Source: Candidatus Physcousia equi (lineage in GTDB: Bacteria; Bacteroidota; Bacteroidia; Bacteroidales; Bacteroidaceae). Taken from it: 36,650 bases of DNA. Position numbers and translations under genes: made by a program. Where the stretch lies: NCBI GenBank assembly GCA_018065005.1, contig JAGHUD010000068.1, positions 1 through 36,650 on the forward strand, in the 5' to 3' direction. Below the pieces are notes generated by a model. The model was not told where the DNA came from, did no database searches, and saw nothing but the letters and a program-made list of their open reading frames with translations. The first letter of the stretch is position 1. Every line of letters begins with the position of its first letter. This document shows positions 21,025 to 28,402 of the stretch, piece after piece.

Positions 21025-21056
21025 CAAAATTACAAACATTAGCCGAAAGGAACAAA
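21025..21056 (-). promoter_or_regulatory. Promoter of the queD-queE-folE run
   Basis: Read on the minus strand: TTTG (complement of 21053-21056), 20 bp, TAATTTTG (complement of 21025-21032). This is a near-perfect Bacteroidetes promoter, 55 nt upstream of queD, divergent from the plus-strand promoter at 21073-21103. Confidence 0.75.
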
Positions 21057-21072
21057 TTTTACATCTATTTTC

Positions 21073-21103
21073 TTGCACACATCGCAACAAAACACTAATT
21101 TTG
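21073..21103 (+). promoter_or_regulatory. Promoter of the gate-domain membrane protein gene
   Basis: TTG at 21073-21075, 20 bp, TAATTTTG at 21096-21103. The predicted transcript starts about 15 nt before the ATG at 21125, which rules out the in-frame ATG at 21020. Confidence 0.65.
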
Positions 21104-21124
21104 CAAGTGCTATCCATATACAAA

Positions 21125-22861
21125 ATGAAAAGACTCATACGTCGCATACCAGGCGGCATGACTTGCCTCGTCGCCGTTCTCCTCGTTTTTGGCTATTTCA
21201 GCTATGTGATGGGCTTCACCAATATGTTGAACACCATCATGCACACAGCCCACGACCTCTTGCTCAACACCGTGTTCTATCTCATGGGCATGTGTGTAGT
21301 CACCGGAGCATTGGGCAAAATCCTGAGTGAGTTTGGTGTCGTGGGGCTTCTGCAGAAGATGCTCAAACCTGTCATGCGTCCTATCTATCATCTTCCAGGT
21401 GTGGCTTCGCTCGGTGCCATCATGACCTTTATCAGCGACAATCCAGCCATCATCTCCCTTTCCAAGAATCGCCATTTCGCGAGCTACTTCAAGAAGTATC
21501 AGTTCATCTCGATGGCCAACTTCGGCACCGCTTTTGGCATGGGGCTGCTCGTCATCGTCTTCATGATGGGGCAAGGCTATTTCTTTGAGCCCTTCATCGG
21601 TCTCTTTGGTGCCGCCGTGGGCGGTGTCATTGCCACTCGTCTCATGCAGCACTTCATCCTGAAACGCTACCCCGAGTTTCGCGACGCGGACGTAGTGCCT
21701 GCAGAGGAGCGCGAGATGGAGCAGAAAAAGAAGCAGATGCAGCAGTCTGCAAACAAAGAGCATGAAGAATCCACTTTCGTGCGTGCGCTCAACGCGCTCC
21801 TTGATGGCGGCAAGGATGGTGTGTCCATCGGTTTGGCCATCATTCCCGGTGTGCTCATCATCTCCACCTTCGTCATGATGCTCACGTTTGGGGGCAGTGT
21901 GGAGGGCGTGGATAAGATGGGCGAAGAGATCGTTGTCTACACCGGCGGTGCCTATCAAGGCACAGCCCTGTTACCTTGGATAGCAGGCAAGCTTGACTTC
22001 CTCTTCAATGCCTTGTTCGGATTCTCTGCTCCTGAGCTGCTCTCCTTCCCCATCACCGCACTCGGTGCCGTGGGTGCTGCTCTTGGACTGATTCCTGAGT
22101 TCACGAGCCAAGGCATCATCGACGGCAACGCTATTGCAGTCTTCACTGCCATGGGCATGTGTTGGAGCGGGTTCCTGAGCACCCACACCGCCATGCTCGA
22201 CACGATGGGTTATCGTCAACTCTGCTCGAAGGATTTCCTCGCCCAAACGCTGGGCGGCATCGGTGCGGGCATCATCGCGCACTGGCTTTATGTGGGTGTG
22301 ATGGCCATCGTGGGCATCTTTTCCCCTTCACCCGAATGGAGCGCGTCCGTTCGGGCATACGCCGCACAAGAGCAAAATAATGCCTTCCAGGTGGAGCTTA
22401 CAGCCTTCAGCGACAGCACTTATATAGTCAAGGACTGGTATGGCGAGAAAGGTTGCGACCTCCAGTTCAGTGTCAATCGCGAGGACTCCACCATAAATAT
22501 TCTCAACGCATACGCAGACCGCAACAAGGAGTTCTTCTTTGTACGCATCAGCAAGGATAACCACCGCAACGAGCCATCCTATGCCGTGCTCTATCCCAGT
22601 GATCAATACAGTGAGGTGGTCCTGCAGCCCGACAGTGGCTATCTCTATGTCTTTGCCTTCATCTACGACGGCGAGAAGCGACCGCTTACCCGTGGCTACT
22701 ACGACCTCGTATGGGGCAATGCGCCACACCTCACTGCAGAGGCAGAGGAAATCATCAAGAACGAGATAGACCGTGAGCGCAACGCTGCCGCCATCGAAGC
22801 GGACAGTATCATCCAAAAGCAACTGGTCGATAGCATTATCAATTCTAAACACCCTATGTGA
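21125..22861 (+). CDS. Nucleoside-recognition/Gate domain membrane protein with extra C-terminal domain
   Basis: A 578-residue integral membrane protein. Two gate-like halves (about 90-180 and 230-400) recall the SpmA/SpmB fold fused in one chain, with GVASLGAIMTFISDNPAIIS in the first and MGMCWSGFLSTHTAMLDTMG in the second, joined by a charged Glu/Lys/Gln linker (about 190-215). Residues about 415-540 form a predicted beta-sandwich-like domain (FQVELTAFSDSTYIVKDWYG ... YVFAFIYDGEKRPLTRGYYD), then a charged helix at the C-terminus. Gate proteins are transporters or regulators; the substrate here is unknown, and 'nucleoside recognition' is a family name only. It is divergent from the queuosine run and followed by the tcdA-like gene. 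Confidence 0.8.
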   Translation: MKRLIRRIPGGMTCLVAVLLVFGYFSYVMGFTNMLNTIMHTAHDLLLNTVFYLMGMCVVTGALGKILSEFGVVGLLQKMLKPVMRPIYHLPGVASLGAIMTFISDNPAIISLSKNRHFASYFKKYQFISMANFGTAFGMGLLVIVFMMGQGYFFEPFIGLFGAAVGGVIATRLMQHFILKRYPEFRDADVVPAEEREMEQKKKQMQQSANKEHEESTFVRALNALLDGGKDGVSIGLAIIPGVLIISTFVMMLTFGGSVEGVDKMGEEIVVYTGGAYQGTALLPWIAGKLDFLFNALFGFSAPELLSFPITALGAVGAALGLIPEFTSQGIIDGNAIAVFTAMGMCWSGFLSTHTAMLDTMGYRQLCSKDFLAQTLGGIGAGIIAHWLYVGVMAIVGIFSPSPEWSASVRAYAAQEQNNAFQVELTAFSDSTYIVKDWYGEKGCDLQFSVNREDSTINILNAYADRNKEFFFVRISKDNHRNEPSYAVLYPSDQYSEVVLQPDSGYLYVFAFIYDGEKRPLTRGYYDLVWGNAPHLTAEAEEIIKNEIDRERNAAAIEADSIIQKQLVDSIINSKHPM

Positions 22862-22952
22862 TATCTTACCCCGCTTTGCCCTCTCTGCAAGATAGGACGC
22901 GATATCTCTTATGGGGCACAGTTTGCCCACACCCACCTTTCACGCAACCAAC

Positions 22953-23750
22953 ATGACGCAACTCACAACATCATCACCCCAACAGGACATGCACCGGCGC
23001 ACCGAACTGCTTCTCGGCAAAGACAAGCTTCACAAGTTGCAATCGGCGCGTGTCATTCTCTTCGGCGTAGGCGGCGTGGGGTCGTGGTGCGCAGAAGCCT
23101 TGGTGCGCAGTGGTGTACAGCAGCTCACCATTGTCGACAGCGACCGTGTCTGTGCTACCAACTGCAACCGACAACTCATTGCCACAAGCCACACCGTGGG
23201 GCGCATCAAGGTGGAGGTCCTTAAGGAACGCTTGCTCGAAATCAATCCGGAGGCAAGCATCACCGCCCTGCAGAAAGTCTACGAAGCAGCAACGGCAGAA
23301 ACGTTTCGCCTCGAAACGTATGACTACATCATCGACGCCATCGATTCGCTGCAAGACAAGGTCGATCTCATCCTGCGCGCCACATCGCAGCCAAGCCACA
23401 TCACCTTCGTTTCCTCCATGGGAGCTGCACTCCGTCGCGACCCCTTCATGATTCGCAAATCAGAGTTCTGGAAGGTGAAGGGCGACCCTCTTGCCCGTGC
23501 CATTCGCAATAAGCTCAAGCGCGACAAGACCTTCCCACGTCGCAAGTTCCTCTGTGTCTACAGCGAAGAGCCGCCCCTCAAGAATCTCGGGGCAGAGGAG
23601 GCGTGGAGCGCCATGAGTGCCGAAACGCCCTCCACCGAGCGTGTGAGCAGTTCCGCAAAGGCACAAATCAATGGGTCGCTTTGCCACATCACAGCCTCCT
23701 TTGGCATGGCACTTGCGGGCATCGTGCTCAACGACATAGTCGACAAGTAA
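22953..23750 (+). CDS. TcdA/CsdL-like ThiF-superfamily tRNA t6A dehydratase
   Basis: An E1-like (ThiF/MoeB-superfamily) ATP-dependent enzyme, most like TcdA (CsdL/YgdL), which cyclises t6A37 of tRNAs to ct6A. From MTQLTTSSPQQ it is about 265 residues, matching the family. It has HRRTELLLGKDKLHKLQ at the N-terminus, the nucleotide motif ILFGVGGVGSWCAEAL, the NRQL motif after SDRVCATNC, DYIIDAIDS, and a C-terminal SFGMALAGIVLNDIV helix. The frame opens at 22911 and another in-frame ATG is at 22989; 22953 is chosen on length, not on an RBS. It lies 91 nt after the gate-protein gene. Confidence 0.88.
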   Translation: MTQLTTSSPQQDMHRRTELLLGKDKLHKLQSARVILFGVGGVGSWCAEALVRSGVQQLTIVDSDRVCATNCNRQLIATSHTVGRIKVEVLKERLLEINPEASITALQKVYEAATAETFRLETYDYIIDAIDSLQDKVDLILRATSQPSHITFVSSMGAALRRDPFMIRKSEFWKVKGDPLARAIRNKLKRDKTFPRRKFLCVYSEEPPLKNLGAEEAWSAMSAETPSTERVSSSAKAQINGSLCHITASFGMALAGIVLNDIVDK

Positions 23751-23835
23751 ATCTTTTTTTCGTTCCATACCCTCTCATGGCAGGGACACGATGCGTCATT
23801 GCTCCCCTCCGTGAGACCAAACAACTCTTACGGTT

Positions 23836-24378
23836 ATGATAGAAAATATGCTCGAATTCAACAGGCAGTTTGTAGAAACAAAAGCCTACGAACAATTCAA
23901 GACAAGCAAGTATCCCGACAAGAAGATTGCCATCGTGACCTGCATGGACACCCGTCTGGTGGAGCTCCTGCCTGCAGCCTTGGGCATCAAGAATGGGGAT
24001 GTCAAGATCATTAAGAATGCGGGAGGCACCATCACAAACCCCTTTGACTCGACGGTGCGCTCGCTGCTCGTTGCCATCTACGAATTGGGCGTTGATGAGG
24101 TGATGATCATCGGTCACACCGGTTGCGGCGTGCAAGGCATGGACAGTCAGGAGATGCTCGACTTGATGCGCAAAAGAGGCATCGACGAGGAACACATCTC
24201 ACTCATGAAGCACTGCGGCATCGACCTCGACTCATGGCTTCATGGCTTCGACGACACAGATGCTGCTGTGCTCGAAACCGTCGACTTGGTCAAGAACCAC
24301 CCACTTGTGCCCAAAGATATTGTGGTGAGGGGCTACATCATGGACAGCCTCACGGGTGCCTTGACTCCCTTGTCCTGA
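23836..24378 (+). CDS. Beta-class carbonic anhydrase
   Basis: Interconverts CO2 and bicarbonate, useful to a capnophilic or CO2-fixing fermenter. The 180-residue protein has zinc ligands C36, H94 and C97 with the D38-R40 dyad (CMDTR ... GHTGCG). It starts with MIENMLEFNRQFVETK. Its compactness fits the type II/minor clade of beta-carbonic anhydrases. It is 85 nt after the tcdA-like gene and 52 nt before a strong terminator, so gate protein, tcdA-like and carbonic anhydrase may form one transcript. Confidence 0.92.
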   Translation: MIENMLEFNRQFVETKAYEQFKTSKYPDKKIAIVTCMDTRLVELLPAALGIKNGDVKIIKNAGGTITNPFDSTVRSLLVAIYELGVDEVMIIGHTGCGVQGMDSQEMLDLMRKRGIDEEHISLMKHCGIDLDSWLHGFDDTDAAVLETVDLVKNHPLVPKDIVVRGYIMDSLTGALTPLS

Positions 24379-24430
24379 ACAACAGTCTGCTCAATGCTCC
24401 GCACCTAAGCCGCCCCTTTAGCCTCAATGC

Positions 24431-24477
24431 AAAAGAGCGACGAATACTCAAGGAAAGTATTCGTCGCTCTTTTTTTA
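24431..24477 (+). terminator. Strong terminator after the carbonic anhydrase gene
   Basis: AAAAGAGCGACGAATACT (24431-24448) pairs with 24456-24473 in an 18-bp stem with a 7-nt loop, followed by a T run. The A-rich left arm gives a short T run on the minus strand too, so it may back up the M60 gene. Confidence 0.9.
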
Positions 24478-24535
24478 TCGTCATACTTATCAGAGTGGTC
24501 GATGCCTTTACGAATGTCCACGCCACTGCCGCATT

Positions 24536-24565
24536 ACGAGTGGCTACTTTTCAGTAGCCACTCGT
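24536..24565 (-). repeat. Stable 13-bp hairpin just after the M60 peptidase stop
   Basis: ACGAGTGGCTACT (24536-24548) and AGTAGCCACTCGT (24553-24565) form a perfect stem with a 4-nt loop, 6 nt beyond the M60 stop codon. There is no T run on the minus strand side, so it may protect the mRNA 3' end or act with the terminator at 24431. Confidence 0.6.
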
Positions 24566-24571
24566 TTCACC

Positions 24572-27500
24572 TTATTTTGTGATGATCATCTTCTTTCCGT
24601 TGGAGATGACGATGGAACCGACACGAGGAGATGTGACACGTCGGCCTGTTAGGTCATACATGATGCTGTGTGCCTTGTCTGAGCCATCCTCAAGCGAGTT
24701 GATGCTTGTGACAGGTTTGTTGGCGGGTGCTACTACCTGCATGTTGTTGCTCAGAGGCACCTCGATGCGGTATGTTCCGTCTGCCAGACCAGCGGCGATG
24801 TCAGCATCCACCGTAAACTTCATCGTGTTGTAGATGCGGACGATGCGGTCATTCTGGTCGTAGATCTTAATACCCACCATGCCAGTACCGTGCATGGTCA
24901 CCTGCTTGTTGACTATGGTGTAGTAGATGTTGTGACCATCCGTCTTTCCGTCGAAATCCCAGAACATACCCAAGTCACCACTCGTTCCCTTGTTCACGCC
25001 ATAGTACTTCACCTCTGTGCCAATGCGAGAAGGAAGAATAGAAGCAATGAAGCTGCTGTCGCTGACGGTCATGGGCTTGATGTGGTCGTCGATAAACATG
25101 AGGCCTGGAGCCTTCTTCTTGTAAGACTGCATCTGCTTCTTCAGGTCGGCTAGGTACTTCTCGTCTTGTGCATTGTTGCGGATGGGCATACGCAGGAAGT
25201 AGCGACCATAGTCGCCCACGAAACGCACACCGATATCTGGACGGTCGTTCTGCTTGAAGTATTGTGCATTCTCCTTCACAAAGTCGTTGCCTACCTTCAC
25301 CTCATCACAGTAGGAGAAGAAGCCCCATGTGTCGAAATATTCCCAAAGGTCGGTCTGGCTGACCTCTGCGCAAACCTTAGCAAACTTCAGATAGTCGTCA
25401 TAATAGTAACCGGGGGCTTCTGCACTTCTGCCATACTTGATGCCACCGTTGGAGCGCATCTTGTCGGCTACGCGAGGCCAGAAGTCGGGCATGTAGCCTT
25501 GGATGTGGAAGTACTGATAGAGCTGGAAGAACATGTGGCACTGCAGCCAGAGCGCAGCATCATAGTATGGGAAACCTTCGCTACGGCTGCAGCCTTCACC
25601 GCCGCGCAAGATGTCTACCCATCCCCAGTCGTTGTTCTTGAAGATGATGAGTGTCTCAATACCCTTGTTGCGGCTGTTGTATGAACCGAACTCATAGTTG
25701 GTCATCTGAGCGTAGCCGTTGTTCGAACTCTCAGTTGTTGCTGCGAGGTTGATGGGGTACTGATGTGCATGAGCCTCCTCGTGGTAGATCTCCCAGTTAT
25801 GACCAGGATCGTTTGCCATCCTCTCGAAGTTGAAGAGGTAGTCCTTGCTGATGCCGGGGTGATTCGTACCGCAGTTGCCGCCCCAGTTGGGGTTGATGCT
25901 TGCATTCACGTCGCGGGGCGTGATGACGGGGCGATATCTGCCGTCCCACTGTCCGTCGTGTCCGATGAGGCGCTCCTGTGTTTCGAAGATGAAATCCCAG
26001 ATCTTCATGATGCCCTCCACGTTGGTTGCACCCTTCACCTTGCTGGTGACCAGTGAGAGCACCGTGCTTTCACCCTTGACGTGGAGATATTCAGCACCAA
26101 ACATATTTTGCGACAGATAGTCCCAATCCTCGTTCTTCATGCCGCGGTGCATATCCCAGGTGCCAGTTGCCTTTCCGCCTTCGATGTGCACCTTAATGGG
26201 TGTGAAGTCTGCTTCGTGGTCGGCAGTTGCCACCACATACTTGCTTGTATTGGTTACGAAGTAGTAGATGAACAACTCACCATCTTCTGTTGCCAAATAA
26301 GCATTGACACCCTGCTTGAGGTCGACTTGGCTACCAGTGTGGTTGGTGCCTTGAGCCAATTCGAGTTTCAAACTTGCGCCCGTGCCGGGAAGACGCTCAA
26401 CGTAGATATAGATAACCTCGCCTGCCTTCACCGTAATACCTGTGGGGTTGACGAGCTGACCGAATGGACCGACATTGGTGATGTTTTTCCACGCCATGCG
26501 GTCGCTGTAGGGCTCGTAGCTGTTGATGCGGAAGTTGCGTACATAATTATTATAGGTGGCATCCTTGTCAGCCTCCCACTTTCCGCTCTTCACGTTCAGT
26601 GCCATGTTCACGATAGCCTCAGGTGCTTCAGCGAGCGTCTCCTTGATTTGTGCTTCGGTGAAGTCTTCTTTAAACTCCGAGCAAGAGAGGTCGGTGAAGA
26701 GTTCGCTCAGCATGGCGTTGTATTTGTTGCGGTTTGTTGCTGTGTTGATGTTGGTCACAGCAGACTTAGCATCGACATATTCCTTCCAGTATGCAGCAGC
26801 TTCAGCCAACTGATCCTCTGTCAGGTCAACCTCTTGCATATACCATCTGGTGGCTTCAGCGCTCACCGTCCACGCCACCACCGAGTAGCCCTGACTGCTT
26901 GCGCAGTGCAGACCCATTCCGTCTTTGTTGTTGCCGAAGGTGAAGTAGGTCTGGTCGTTAGACGTGCCCTTCTGTACCACGTAGACACCCGTCGTCGACG
27001 AGGTGCTTGCGATGGTTTGGTATTGTGCGCTCTGAGTTGTCTGCAGGTTGATCTTGCGACCCGTCAGCACGTTGGTGAGCATCCACTTGCCCTCGGTGCC
27101 TGAGAGCGTGCCCGTCTTTTTCAACTTCCACATCTGGGCGTAGGGAGAACGCACATTGGTTGCCTCCGTACCGCTAACCTTGTTGCTGGTGTACTCCTCA
27201 GTAAGATAGCGGCTGGGGTAGGGCACAGACTTCAGTCGATAGTATCCATCGTCTACCAGTTCGGAAGAGTAGGGCACGAACTCCTCAATCATCCATGTGA
27301 TGTCCTGTCCTGCCTTACCGTCCGTGTAGGCAAACTTGTTTTTGCCATCATACTTCAGATAGCCCTTGGTGCTCTGAATCGTGTATTGTCCAGGGGTCTC
27401 TGTTTCGGCAATCGTCCAGATTGCTGAGGCTGTGGTAGCTGACTTGGTGTTCCATCCATAGTTGGAAGTGGTGAGAGCCACATAGAGACCGTCGCTGCCG

Positions 27501-27751
27501 ATAGAGTACTTGGTACCCGAAGCCGTGAGCGTGAAATAGGTTGGCTCGCTCACCAGCGGTGTCGCATTCTCGGTACCGCTTTCTGTGAAGCTCGACATGG
27601 CTCTCACTGAGAGATACGTGCCACTCTTCACATTCTTGATGCTGTAGCGTTTTGAGGCATCAAAACTTACAGCCGCACTTGCCATACTGCAGGTAATGCT
27701 GCAGAGCAGCACTGCAATAAAGCTACGAAGGTAAAGTTTCATCATAGTCAT
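24572..27751 (-). CDS. Secreted M60-family (enhancin/mucin-type) metallopeptidase
   Basis: A 1059-residue exported zinc peptidase, probably acting on mucin-type O-glycoproteins as characterised M60 enzymes do. After a signal peptide (about 1-26, ending SMASA) come ricin/beta-trefoil-like repeats (about 33-310; RYSIKNVKSGTYLSV, YYRLKSVPYPSRYLTEE), a helical linker (310-385), then the M60 region with HEEAH at 657-661 and E674 in TTESSNN, the HExxH-x12-E signature. The tail (about 1010-1059, MYDLTGRRV ... NGKKMIITK) resembles the short C-terminal sorting-type domains of Prevotella and Porphyromonas secreted proteins. Met3 and Met4 are alternative starts. It is monocistronic by layout with its own promoter. 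Its specificity is inferred. Confidence 0.9.
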   Translation of the reverse strand: MTMMKLYLRSFIAVLLCSITCSMASAAVSFDASKRYSIKNVKSGTYLSVRAMSSFTESGTENATPLVSEPTYFTLTASGTKYSIGSDGLYVALTTSNYGWNTKSATTASAIWTIAETETPGQYTIQSTKGYLKYDGKNKFAYTDGKAGQDITWMIEEFVPYSSELVDDGYYRLKSVPYPSRYLTEEYTSNKVSGTEATNVRSPYAQMWKLKKTGTLSGTEGKWMLTNVLTGRKINLQTTQSAQYQTIASTSSTTGVYVVQKGTSNDQTYFTFGNNKDGMGLHCASSQGYSVVAWTVSAEATRWYMQEVDLTEDQLAEAAAYWKEYVDAKSAVTNINTATNRNKYNAMLSELFTDLSCSEFKEDFTEAQIKETLAEAPEAIVNMALNVKSGKWEADKDATYNNYVRNFRINSYEPYSDRMAWKNITNVGPFGQLVNPTGITVKAGEVIYIYVERLPGTGASLKLELAQGTNHTGSQVDLKQGVNAYLATEDGELFIYYFVTNTSKYVVATADHEADFTPIKVHIEGGKATGTWDMHRGMKNEDWDYLSQNMFGAEYLHVKGESTVLSLVTSKVKGATNVEGIMKIWDFIFETQERLIGHDGQWDGRYRPVITPRDVNASINPNWGGNCGTNHPGISKDYLFNFERMANDPGHNWEIYHEEAHAHQYPINLAATTESSNNGYAQMTNYEFGSYNSRNKGIETLIIFKNNDWGWVDILRGGEGCSRSEGFPYYDAALWLQCHMFFQLYQYFHIQGYMPDFWPRVADKMRSNGGIKYGRSAEAPGYYYDDYLKFAKVCAEVSQTDLWEYFDTWGFFSYCDEVKVGNDFVKENAQYFKQNDRPDIGVRFVGDYGRYFLRMPIRNNAQDEKYLADLKKQMQSYKKKAPGLMFIDDHIKPMTVSDSSFIASILPSRIGTEVKYYGVNKGTSGDLGMFWDFDGKTDGHNIYYTIVNKQVTMHGTGMVGIKIYDQNDRIVRIYNTMKFTVDADIAAGLADGTYRIEVPLSNNMQVVAPANKPVTSINSLEDGSDKAHSIMYDLTGRRVTSPRVGSIVISNGKKMIITK

Positions 27752-27815
27752 TGTTCTGTATTAGTTTTGACATGTTGTTTTTGCAGGGAAATGTAATGCA
27801 CCTTCCAATGCGGTG

Positions 27816-27848
27816 CAAAATTACAAAAATTATTTTAATTAATGCAAA
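27816..27848 (-). promoter_or_regulatory. Promoter of the M60 peptidase gene
   Basis: On the minus strand: TTTG (complement of 27845-27848), 21 bp, TAATTTTG (complement of 27816-27823). The leader would be about 60 nt. Confidence 0.6.
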
Positions 27849-28025
27849 AAAATCCTTGAGAATATCAGCTTCAAAGCATATTTCTTGTTTTCATCGTAAA
27901 TCTCCCATAAAAGAGATAACCGTTTCTGCTCAAGATGGCATCCTTTAGGCCTCACATGTCAGTAAAACGAGCCGTGACCTATATGTAAGAAATAACGCAC
28001 ATTCACTATCATTTTGATATCTAAA

Positions 28026-28089
28026 AACTGTAACAAAAAAATGCCCGAAAAGTCGTAAAAAATGACTTTTCGGGCATTTTTTTACAGTT
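28026..28089. terminator. Long bidirectional terminator-like hairpin, not next to any gene end
   Basis: The inner stem AATGCCCGAAAAGTC with GACTTTTCGGGCATT is flanked by A7/T7 tracts and outer arms AACTGTA/TACAGTT; the only irregularity is an extra two bases in the left arm. It has T runs on both strands. menCE already has its own terminator 194 nt away, so which transcript this hairpin ends is unclear. Confidence 0.75.
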
Positions 28090-28106
28090 GCAGCATGTAA
28101 AAATAA

Positions 28107-28194
28107 ATTCTTTAGCAGAAATATTTGGTTTCTGCTAAAGAAAATCTTAGTTTCTGCTGCAGGAATTTTTGTTTTCTGCTGCAGAAAAAACGCA
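28107..28194. repeat. Array of four dyad sites with about 22-bp period
   Basis: TTTCTGC begins at 28129, 28151 and 28173, exactly 22 bp apart. The site at 28173-28187 is a perfect 7-1-7 palindrome (TTTCTGC T GCAGAAA); 28151-28165 has one mismatch; 28129-28143 two; and 28107-28121 is a degenerate copy sharing GCAGAAA. The first two sites also pair with each other in a 14-bp hairpin (28108-28121 with 28129-28142). The 22-bp spacing is about two DNA turns, as in operator arrays. Confidence 0.65.
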
Positions 28195-28282
28195 CAATTC
28201 GATAAAAAATCATGGTAGATTCAAGCATTCAAGTTGGATAACTAACAGATATTGACATGCCAAAAATGGTAGATGATGGTAT

Positions 28283-28324
28283 AAAAAAGCACGTCCAGAG
28301 GGGCGTTTCTTGACCGCTGGACGT
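28283..28324 (-). terminator. Terminator of the menCE run
   Basis: On the minus strand ACGTCCAG (complement of 28317-28324) pairs with CTGGACGT (complement of 28291-28298), then GC and T6. It lies 78 nt after the menCE stop. Confidence 0.75.
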
Positions 28325-28402
28325 ACTACGGGAGGATTTGAAAAATCATTTTGTAAGCAATATTTGAGGGATTGTGCGCAAAATGTCATTCTCGTATTTT
28401 GC

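Larger units (their letters stand above)
27752..28402. other. 650-bp intergenic region with orphan hairpin and dyad array
   Basis: AT-rich gap between the M60 start and the menCE stop. It holds the M60 promoter (27816-27848), a long symmetrical hairpin (28026-28089), four dyad sites spaced 21-22 bp (28107-28194) and the menCE terminator (28283-28324). I see no convincing protein gene. A non-coding RNA ending at the hairpin is possible. Confidence 0.6.

Noticed and set aside
26081..27103. 340-residue plus-strand frame opposite the M60 gene
   Set aside because: Antisense shadow; no start context or motif.
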